Assembly: GCF_003590775.1 (NCBI RefSeq)
Contig: NZ_QYUM01000002.1
Location: 930,001 to 994,000, forward strand
Direction of reading: 5' to 3'
DNA: 64,000 nucleotides
Source: Sphingomonas cavernae
Lineage (GTDB): Bacteria; Pseudomonadota; Alphaproteobacteria; Sphingomonadales; Sphingomonadaceae
Shown: piece after piece, positions 8,463 through 14,834 of the stretch
Layout: every line of letters starts with the position of its first letter
How positions within the stretch are numbered: the first letter of the stretch is position 1
Position numbers and translations under genes: made by a program
Notes under the pieces: generated by a model
Told to the model about the DNA's origin: nothing
What the model saw: only the letters and a program-made list of their open reading frames with translations
Databases searched by the model: none

Positions 8463-9599
8463 GTGGTGCGAACCTCGACGGCACATTCTGATCATCTGGC
8501 AGTCGACGGCCTGTTTCGTCTCGTCGCCAGCCATCTGGAATGCCCGATGGCGGTGCTTACCCGACATGGAATCCATCGCGACCAACCCGACATCCTGGCT
8601 GTGTTCAATGTGTCGGATGCATTGGCCTCGCGAATTGCATGGTCCATCGAGCAAGACGCCGGCTACGCGAACTGGCTGCCAGACACCGCAGCCCCTGCCT
8701 GTATCCCCTTCGAGACCGAAGGAGACGATCTCCAGCATGACTCGCTCGAAGTGTCCGGCCTGGCCTTCATGTGCCAGGTCGAATCCGACTGTTTCCTGGC
8801 GCTTTCCGCATGCCGCACCGGCGCCGAAGGTCGCGAAAGCGTAATTCTGCCCTCGCAGGAAATTCACGGTTGGGTTGACGCTCATCTAAGACTTGTGTGG
8901 CAGTTGAAGCGTGACCGCGGCCGCGCCGACGTTCTTGGTCGTGCACTCGACCTATTCGATTTCGGCACTTTGCTTCTCGACCCCGCTGGCAATGTCATCT
9001 TTGCAAATGAACGGGCGACACAGTTGCTTGATGCCGGCGAAGGCTTGCGGCGCGCGGGGCAATCCGTGACGGCGACCGATTTTGACAATGCTCTGCGCCT
9101 TCAGACAACGATCCAGCACCTGGCCCATTGCGAAGAACCGACAGCGCCGTCGGAAAGCGAGCGCGCGTCAGTCATGCTCGTGCGGCGCTCGAACGCCCGA
9201 CCGCTCGTCGCCGTCCTGTCTCGCCTGCCCAACACAGAAACGAGGAATGGCGGCCCTCATACCGCGCTTTATGTGCTCGATCCCGACATGGATACCCAGT
9301 CGCTGGTAACCGCGCTTTGCAGAGCCTACGGCCTGACCGCGACCGAAGCGGGCCTGGCCATCCGCCTCGTCGACGGATTGCGGATCGAGGCGGCCGCCCG
9401 CGACATGCATATCCAGACTCAAACCGCCCGCGCCTATTTGAAGCAGATCTTCGCCAAGACCGACACGCATCGGCAAGCCGATCTCGTGCGCGTAATCCTC
9501 AGCAGTATCGTCCGCATTCGGGCGGCCGCAATGCCCCCTTCAAATGGGGGTAATGGTTCTTCCCGACTGGGGGCGGAGGGTCTACCCGTCTGGGGCTAA
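8463..9599 (+). CDS. PAS-like sensor with C-terminal LuxR-type HTH
   Basis: 378 aa from the GTG at 8463. That start is chosen because AGGAGG at 8450-8455 sits 7 nt upstream. A longer frame from a TTG at 8361 lacks a ribosome site and would add 34 residues with no family character. In this numbering residues ~155-235 look like a PAS fold (FDFGTLLLDPAGNVIFANER). Residues ~305-370 are a LuxR-type HTH (YGLTATEAGLAIRLVDGLRI, then TQTARAYLKQIFAKT). The first ~150 residues have no recognised domain. The gene reads directly into the amyloid-like locus at 9720, so it is the best local candidate for its regulator. The signal it senses is unknown. Confidence 0.82.
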   Translation: MVRTSTAHSDHLAVDGLFRLVASHLECPMAVLTRHGIHRDQPDILAVFNVSDALASRIAWSIEQDAGYANWLPDTAAPACIPFETEGDDLQHDSLEVSGLAFMCQVESDCFLALSACRTGAEGRESVILPSQEIHGWVDAHLRLVWQLKRDRGRADVLGRALDLFDFGTLLLDPAGNVIFANERATQLLDAGEGLRRAGQSVTATDFDNALRLQTTIQHLAHCEEPTAPSESERASVMLVRRSNARPLVAVLSRLPNTETRNGGPHTALYVLDPDMDTQSLVTALCRAYGLTATEAGLAIRLVDGLRIEAAARDMHIQTQTARAYLKQIFAKTDTHRQADLVRVILSSIVRIRAAAMPPSNGGNGSSRLGAEGLPVWG

Positions 9600-9719
9600 G
9601 TCCCTGCGGCACAAGCGGCTATCATGACTTGCCCGCGACACCATTCATCGAGTGCGCCAAGCCGCATGCGCGGGCAACGGGTCGCGACCGCCTTTTATAA
9701 CAGCGGAGAGGATCATCTC

Positions 9720-10724
9720 ATGAAACATATCCTGTTATTGACCGCCTCGATCGGCGCATTGGGGCTCGCATCCGGTACGGCACTGGCGCAAAGCACAAGC
9801 AGCGGCGGAGCCTCGGCAACGGCGGACAATACGTCCACCGCAACGGCGACCGACAGTTCGACCAATACCGCGACCGACAGTTCGACCGACAGTTCGAACT
9901 CGAGTGATTCCAGCGGCTATGGCTCGGCGAACAATGGCGGCACAGCGACCGTTGATGCCAGCGACAACAGCGACAACAGCGATAATAGTGACAATAGCGA
10001 TAACAGCGACAACAGTTCATCGAGTGGCTATGGCTCGGCGAACAACGGCAGCACGTCGACCGTCGACAACAGCGACAACAGCGACAATAGCGATAATAGC
10101 GACAACAGCGACAACAGTGATAACAGTGACAATAGCGACAACAGTGACAACAGTGACAACAGTGACAATAGCGACAACAGTTCATCGAGTGGCATAGGTT
10201 CGGCCAATAACGGCAGCACGGCCAATTATGACGCCAGCGATGCGAGCGGCGTCGGCTCGGCCAACAACGGCAGCTCCGCCACGACCACCTACACCACCGT
10301 CACTACATACTCGACCCTGGCGGGTTCGGTGACAGGTGGAACGGTCACCTTCTGGCAGCCTTCGGGCGGCGGCGACGGCGGTGGCGCTGGCGGTGGCGGC
10401 AGCGGCGGTGATGGCGACGGCGGCGGCGCAACCTTCGGAGGTGGCGATGGCGGCGCGGCTGACAATAGCGCCAATGCCGATGGCGGAGCTGGCGGTACGG
10501 GCGGCGCAGGCGGCACGGGCGGCGCAGGCGGCGCAGGCGGCACGGGCGGCGCAGGCGGCGCTGGTGGAACCCCGGTCATGTCCTGGGATGTCGCCTTTGA
10601 CAACGGCGCGTTCTCGAACTTCGCCGGCCTCAATGCGATGAACGTCAACACCGGTGTCTTTTCCTCGCAAAATGCCAACATCAATGTCGGCGCGAGCATC
10701 GGCACGTTCAACGTAGGCCCATAA
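9720..10724 (+). CDS. Secreted low-complexity repeat protein, candidate amyloid fibril subunit
   Basis: 334 aa from the ATG at 9720, with GGAGAGG upstream. A Sec signal peptide ends at about LAQ-S (residue ~24). The mature protein has four copies of SG[YIV]GSANNG, two blocks of Asp-Asn-Ser repeats (6 and 13 copies) and a Thr/Tyr-rich link. A Gly/Ala-rich stretch (~217-283) and a C-terminal segment with NVNTG at ~309-313 follow. There is no Cys after the signal. Such Asn/Ser/Gly-rich low-complexity sequence is typical of extracellular fibrous or amyloid proteins. It is followed at once by a strong terminator and then by FapD/E/F-like genes, so I read it as the main secreted subunit. It has no clear sequence match to FapC that I can show by eye. 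Confidence 0.8.
   Translation: MKHILLLTASIGALGLASGTALAQSTSSGGASATADNTSTATATDSSTNTATDSSTDSSNSSDSSGYGSANNGGTATVDASDNSDNSDNSDNSDNSDNSSSSGYGSANNGSTSTVDNSDNSDNSDNSDNSDNSDNSDNSDNSDNSDNSDNSDNSSSSGIGSANNGSTANYDASDASGVGSANNGSSATTTYTTVTTYSTLAGSVTGGTVTFWQPSGGGDGGGAGGGGSGGDGDGGGATFGGGDGGAADNSANADGGAGGTGGAGGTGGAGGAGGTGGAGGAGGTPVMSWDVAFDNGAFSNFAGLNAMNVNTGVFSSQNANINVGASIGTFNVGP
9963..10016 (+). repeat. Six 9-bp tandem repeats encoding Asp-Asn-Ser
   Basis: Six in-frame copies of GAY-AAY-AGY. Copies differ only at synonymous third positions. Each unit is 9 bp, so gain or loss of copies keeps the frame and only changes protein length. Confidence 0.95.
10065..10181 (+). repeat. Thirteen 9-bp tandem repeats encoding Asp-Asn-Ser
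   Basis: Thirteen in-frame GAY-AAY-AGY units (117 bp). They are followed by TCATCGAGTGG, which also follows the first block, so the larger unit of DNS array plus SSSG[YI]GSANNG has itself been duplicated. This suggests expansion by slippage or unequal crossing over. Confidence 0.95.
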
Positions 10725-10734
10725 GGTCGCATAT

Positions 10735-10765
10735 GGCCGGTCGCCGCCTGGCGGCCGGCCTTTTT
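10735..10765 (+). terminator. Rho-independent terminator after the repeat-protein gene
   Basis: An 11-bp stem (GGCCGGTCGCC pairing with GGCGGCCGGCC, one G-T wobble), a 4-nt GCCT loop and a run of five T residues. It starts 10 nt after the stop codon. It would let the repeat protein be made in excess, with some read-through to the downstream export genes. Confidence 0.85.
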
Positions 10766-10795
10766 CGCTACCCTATGCGAAGGAGGAAACCTCCC

Positions 10796-11218
10796 GTGGC
10801 CCGCTATCATTTTCTAATGGCCGGGATTCTGATCTCGGGCCTGGCACATGCTGTGCCCGCGACTGCATCCGATCCCGGCGGTCCTGTCGCCATCATTCCC
10901 TTGGAAAGCGCATTGCCCCCGGACGCGGCCAGAGACGAAACTGCCTCGCCATTTGCCATGGCGACCGTGGTCGAAGAAGCGCGGCTCGCCGCGGTGACCG
11001 GAATGGCCGACGTCAAGGACCTCCGCCAAGCCGTGAATGTCCGGAATACAAGCACGGTTTCGGACAACACGATCAACGGCGACTCGGTGACCGGCACGAT
11101 CGCAATCGACGGCGCGTCTTTTGGCGGTTTCAATGGTCTGGCGCTGGTGACCGCCAACACGGGCAACAACGTGTCGATCAACTCGTCGATGAACGTAAAT
11201 GTCGCGATCCAGCAATAG
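10796..11218 (+). CDS. Small secreted protein, candidate minor amyloid subunit or chaperone
   Basis: 140 aa from the GTG at 10796, chosen because AGGAGG at 10781-10786 lies 9 nt upstream. An upstream in-frame ATG at 10733 would overlap the terminator and is rejected. A signal peptide ends near residue 24 (PATAS-D). Residues 60-70 (EEARLAAVTGM) resemble a double-glycine cleavage site with Gly-Met in place of Gly-Gly. The C-terminal half is Asn/Thr/Ser/Val-rich beta-prone sequence with LVTANTGNNVSI (117-128) and NVNVAI near the end. The last 20 nt overlap the C39-peptidase gene. By position it matches the FapA/FapB/FapC region of fap operons; sequence identity to these was not tested. Confidence 0.75.
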   Translation: MARYHFLMAGILISGLAHAVPATASDPGGPVAIIPLESALPPDAARDETASPFAMATVVEEARLAAVTGMADVKDLRQAVNVRNTSTVSDNTINGDSVTGTIAIDGASFGGFNGLALVTANTGNNVSINSSMNVNVAIQQ

Positions 11219-11912
11219 CGTCTGTTCTATCGCCGCAATCGGTCTGACGCTGACGGCGTGTGCGGACCGCACCGTTCCGCCCAGTGGCAGCACGCTCAGC
11301 CTCGCCGCCGGCGATTATGCCTTGCCGGTCAAGAGCATGGTCGAGCGGCGCTATCTGACCGTCGTTCGCCAGCAATATGATTTCAGTTGCGGATCCGCAG
11401 CGCTCGCGACGTTGCTCCGATACCATTATGGCGATCTTCAGAACGAGCAATCGATCTTTGTCGGCATGTGGCGGCAGGGCGATCGCGAGCAGATTCGGCG
11501 ACTTGGCTTTTCGCTGCTCGACATGAAACGCTATCTGGACGCGCGCGGAATCAAGGCCGACGGATATGTCGTGACGCTTGCCGACATCGAGGCGACGGGG
11601 ATCCCCGGCATCGCGCTGATCAACATGAAGGGATACAAGCATTTCGTCGTGATCAAGGGCGTCGCCAACGGCCAGGTCCTTGTGGGCGATCCGTCACTCG
11701 GCATGCGGCTCATCGAGGCAGAGCACTTCCGCAGCATGTGGAACGGGATCCTGTTCGCGCTGGGCGACGCGGTCGAGCAGGGCAAGAGCAGCTTCGGGCG
11801 CAGCGAAGAATGGGGTCTGGTCGCGCGCAGTCGAGCGACGATGCTCATGGAGCCCGCCAGCCTTCAGGCGCTGGCGTTGACCCGAGCTCCCCCGTTCCCG
11901 GTCGAGATGTAG
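11199..11912 (+). CDS. fapD: C39-like cysteine peptidase lipoprotein, FapD-like
   Basis: 237 aa. The N-terminus has an LTAC lipobox (Cys21). Residues ~55-185 form a C39 peptidase core. Cys64 lies in QQYDFSCGSAALATLLRYHY, His148 in KGYKHFVVI and Asp164 in VGDPSLGMR, giving the expected Cys-His-Asp set. In Pseudomonas, FapD is a C39-type protease needed for export of Fap subunits, and it lies just before fapE and fapF, as here. C39 peptidases of ABC exporters cut after double-glycine leaders, and the next gene carries such a motif. It differs from bacteriocin exporters in having no ABC or membrane domain. The symbol is by family and position. Confidence 0.8.
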   Translation: MSRSSNSVCSIAAIGLTLTACADRTVPPSGSTLSLAAGDYALPVKSMVERRYLTVVRQQYDFSCGSAALATLLRYHYGDLQNEQSIFVGMWRQGDREQIRRLGFSLLDMKRYLDARGIKADGYVVTLADIEATGIPGIALINMKGYKHFVVIKGVANGQVLVGDPSLGMRLIEAEHFRSMWNGILFALGDAVEQGKSSFGRSEEWGLVARSRATMLMEPASLQALALTRAPPFPVEM

Positions 11913-11921
11913 GGGGGCGTC

Positions 11922-12632
11922 GTGGCATTGGGCCGTTCCATCCGGCGGGCGCTCTGGGCAGGACTGCTGCTGCTCGGCGCATCAAGCCCGGGATGGACGA
12001 CCGCTGCGGTTGCCGAGAGCGCACTCTTTCCAAAGCAGCAACGCATTACCGAGAGCGAGCTTGACGAGATTCGTGGTGGATTTGTTCTGCCGAACGGGAT
12101 GGACATTTCACTGGGCATCGAGATTCAGACGCTGGTCAACGGCGCGCTGGCGCTGCGCACCGTGCTCACTTCGATGGAACCCGGTGTGCCGAGCGTGTTT
12201 ACAGCGAAAAGCGGCGCCAGCGCCGGGCCTGCTTCCGTAACCCGGGGGGACGGCGTTACGACAACGACGCTTCCTGGAGGCGGTGTCGTCCGTGTTGTCG
12301 AAGGCGCCGTGTCTTCGCCCGCACCCGCCGAAGGAGAGGCAAGGATCGAGCTTACCCCGAACGGGCCATCGGTGCTGACCCAATTGGGATCGGTGCAGCT
12401 CGAACAGGATGATCGTGGGGCAGTCGTGGTATTAAAGGGCGATTCCCTTGAACTGCGACATATGATCGGTAACTTCACCGGCAGTCTGGTTGCAAATACC
12501 GCCAATGACAGATCGATAGATACTGTTGTTACGGTCAATATCGATTTGCACAATTCGGCGGTGCCGATCGGCAATGCGATGCTTCGCTGGGAGTCGATTG
12601 CGGTTGATGCGGCGGGTCGTGGCGTTCGTTGA
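11922..12632 (+). CDS. Secreted protein in the fapE position with a double-glycine-like site
   Basis: 236 aa from the GTG at 11922, with AGGGGGG upstream. A long signal peptide ends near residue 31 (AAVA-ES). Residues 43-53 read TESELDEIRGG, closely matching the double-glycine leader consensus (L-S-x-x-E-L-x-x-I-x-G-G). The segment from signal cleavage to Gly-Gly would be ~22 residues, the usual leader length. The rest is beta-prone, Thr/Val/Gly-rich, ending with LVANTANDRSID (189-200) and TVNIDL. Those motifs resemble the end of the 10796 protein. Length and place between C39 peptidase and outer membrane protein fit FapE. I would not assign it by sequence alone. Confidence 0.72.
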   Translation: MALGRSIRRALWAGLLLLGASSPGWTTAAVAESALFPKQQRITESELDEIRGGFVLPNGMDISLGIEIQTLVNGALALRTVLTSMEPGVPSVFTAKSGASAGPASVTRGDGVTTTTLPGGGVVRVVEGAVSSPAPAEGEARIELTPNGPSVLTQLGSVQLEQDDRGAVVVLKGDSLELRHMIGNFTGSLVANTANDRSIDTVVTVNIDLHNSAVPIGNAMLRWESIAVDAAGRGVR

Positions 12633-12659
12633 GCGGAACCGGTCTCCGGGGAGGCGTCG

Positions 12660-13955
12660 ATGAGAGGATTTTTGACGGGGGCGGCGCTGCTTGTTGCGAT
12701 GCTCCCCAATCCGGCGTCGGCACAGGCTCCTGCGGCCAACCCGGAAACGTCGGATTTCGACAGTCTCCAGGCACAGATCGCCGCCGAGCGTAGCGCCCTC
12801 AAGGAGCAACGCCGCGTTCTCGACGCGCAGGAACAGCGCCTCATTGAGCTTGAGGAGGCCTTGCTCGACAAGATGCGCGCGGCGGGCGTTCAGAGCGCCC
12901 AGGTTGCTCCACCCGACCGCGCCGACACCGCCCCGCCCACCGAAGGCGTCTCCAGCGTTGGCGTGAAGCCTGTCGAACGTCCACCCGCGCAGGAGGTGGC
13001 GGTGCTCGCGGACCGCGGAAGCGTCCTGACCAAGGCCGGCCGCCTTACCATTGAACCGACCTTCGAATATGGCCGCGCGGACCGCAACCGGTTCGTCTTC
13101 CGCGGCATCGAAATCCCGCAGTCGGTTCTGGTCGGCATATTCGATATCAACGAAAGCCGACAGGATGTTCTGACCGTGTCGGCGGTCGGAAGGTTCGGAT
13201 TGACCGACCGCATCGAGATCGGCGTCAAGGTGCCATGGGTCTACCGCGAGGACGCCTTCGTTCTCATCCCGCTCGTTCAGAATCCTCCGCAGTCGGGCGC
13301 GGGAACGATCAACAGATCTGCCAAGGGGTCGGGCATTGGCGATGTGGAGTTCCTCGCACGTTACCAGCTCACCGACGGAACGGGAGGCTGGCCATTCCTG
13401 ACAGCCAATGTGCAGGTCATCGCGCCGACGGGATCGAGCCCCTTCGAAGTGCCGCGCGATGCACTGGGCAATGCCACCGAGGCGGCGACGGGGTTCGGCT
13501 TCTGGGGCGTCTCGCCCAGCGTGACAGTTCTGATGCCCACCGATCCGGCGACACTGTTCGGGGTCCTCGGCTACAACTTCAACTTCGGCAAGGATGTCGA
13601 TACGCGCATCAGCGATGCCCAGATCGATCATGTCGATCCAGGTTCCGGACCCAATATGACCGCAGGGATCGGTCTCGCGCTCAACGAACGAACATCGCTC
13701 AGCTTCGCCTATGCGCATAACTGGCTCTTCTCTACGAAGAGCACGGTGCGGCCAATCACAGTCCGAAACGGGATTCCGACGATCGGCGACCCCATTGTGA
13801 CCAGCACGCGCGACCTTCAGGTCGGGCGTTTCCTGTTCGGTATCAGCTACCGGGTTTCATCGCGAACCACCATCAATTGGACCGTGGAACTTGGCGCGAC
13901 CGACGATGCGACCGATCTTCGCACCACGCTGCGCATTCCGTTCAACCTCAATTGA
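12660..13955 (+). CDS. fapF: FapF-like outer membrane beta-barrel secretion pore
   Basis: 431 aa. The start ATG at 12660 has GGGGAGG upstream, and a signal peptide ends at ASAQA (~22). Residues ~34-75 form a charged heptad coiled coil (QAQIAAERSALKEQRRVLDA and on), followed by a Pro-rich linker (~80-105) and a beta-barrel from ~110. The barrel has FapF-like landmarks: LTKAGRLTIEPTFEYGRADR, VLVGIFDINESRQDVLT, LTDRIEIGVKVPWVYRED and GSGIGDVEFLARYQL. In Pseudomonas, FapF is a trimeric pore whose N-terminal coiled coil gates export of Fap subunits. Proteins of this kind are often left as unnamed transporters. It is the last gene of the cluster. Confidence 0.82.
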   Translation: MRGFLTGAALLVAMLPNPASAQAPAANPETSDFDSLQAQIAAERSALKEQRRVLDAQEQRLIELEEALLDKMRAAGVQSAQVAPPDRADTAPPTEGVSSVGVKPVERPPAQEVAVLADRGSVLTKAGRLTIEPTFEYGRADRNRFVFRGIEIPQSVLVGIFDINESRQDVLTVSAVGRFGLTDRIEIGVKVPWVYREDAFVLIPLVQNPPQSGAGTINRSAKGSGIGDVEFLARYQLTDGTGGWPFLTANVQVIAPTGSSPFEVPRDALGNATEAATGFGFWGVSPSVTVLMPTDPATLFGVLGYNFNFGKDVDTRISDAQIDHVDPGSGPNMTAGIGLALNERTSLSFAYAHNWLFSTKSTVRPITVRNGIPTIGDPIVTSTRDLQVGRFLFGISYRVSSRTTINWTVELGATDDATDLRTTLRIPFNLN

Positions 13956-14126
13956 GCGGCAGCTTTCCAGTTAGCTGTCCTACAGCGCGGCGGAATCGGT
14001 TGGCCCCCTTGGGGAAGCGAGACGCACCCCATATTCCGCTGCCGCAAAGCTGACGTACGCTCAGGAGCGGCGAAACGATTGCTTACAGCCGCAACCAAGG
14101 GTTCGATCTGATGGTCGCTACAAGGA

Positions 14127-14519
14127 TCAGAACCTGACGCTACCCGCCAGACCAACGACCGTCCGACCCGACGTTGTGCCGAACGTGTCGCGGGGTTCCC
14201 GGAAACGCGAGATTCCGGGCTTCAAAGTGACCTCGTCGGATAGGGGGATATGGTAATAGAATTCGGCACTCTTGCGCGTCATAACCGGGCGAACCGCTCG
14301 GACAGGGTCTTGGCGAGGGGTTTCATATCGCCACGGCGAGGGCGCAGCGGGCTCAACTGCCTCAAAAACAAATGGCGCGAGCTTCTTACTCAAAGGCGAT
14401 GCAGTCTCGGTCTGCGAAAGCGGTGGGGAGGCATCATCTGCTGCAAAGAGCGGGCTCACGGCTATAGGGGCGGCTCCCACGGCCAGCCCAGTCACAATTC
14501 GGACCAGAGGCCTATACAT
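14127..14519 (-). CDS. Small exported protein of unknown function with outer-membrane-like C-terminus
   Basis: 130 aa. A signal peptide ends at about SPLFAAD (residue ~27). A Pro/Ser-rich stretch follows, and the end is short beta-strand-like sequence finishing in VVGLAGSVRF. A terminal Phe after alternating hydrophobic residues is the usual signal of outer membrane barrels, but the protein is too short for a full barrel. The start is ATG at 14519. It lies convergent to the FapF-like gene and divergent from the siderophore receptor. It belongs to no family I recognise; it could be an OMP fragment or a small accessory protein of the amyloid locus. Confidence 0.55.
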   Translation of the reverse strand: MYRPLVRIVTGLAVGAAPIAVSPLFAADDASPPLSQTETASPLSKKLAPFVFEAVEPAAPSPWRYETPRQDPVRAVRPVMTRKSAEFYYHIPLSDEVTLKPGISRFREPRDTFGTTSGRTVVGLAGSVRF

Positions 14520-14834
14520 GCGTCAAAAACCGGCCACCCAGCATGAAAGTTCCATGGCTATGGGCGTAGCCTCGTGACCGCAACCGATGCCATCCCTGGC
14601 ATTCACGCGCCAGGCGCATGTTGCCGAAATCGGCCATTCATTCAGGCTCAGATTTAGGGAAGATTGGTTGATGGCGGAATTGCGGTTTCGGAAGGCAACA
14701 ACGTCGCTCAGTTGCCGCACCGGGTCGCTCCGATATCTCTAAACATCTGTTGGTCGGTAAGAAATTCGCTTTTGCAATTGGGTTGCATTAGCGCCAACAG
14801 TGCTCTAGCGAGCCCTCGAAACAGGAGGGTAGTA
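14520..14834. promoter_or_regulatory. 315-nt divergent intergenic region upstream of the siderophore receptor
   Basis: No gene is seen. The region should carry the promoters of the small exported protein and the TonB receptor. An iron-responsive (Fur or RirA) site would be expected, but no 19-bp Fur-box palindrome was convincing by eye. The receptor ribosome site AGGAGG is at 14823-14828. Confidence 0.35.

Noticed and set aside
9963-10181. CRISPR-like array
   Set aside because: Units are 9 bp, contiguous, without spacers, and encode an in-frame Asp-Asn-Ser repeat.
10733-10795. Earlier ATG start for the small secreted protein
   Set aside because: It overlaps the terminator hairpin and would put 21 residues before a good signal peptide with its own AGGAGG site.
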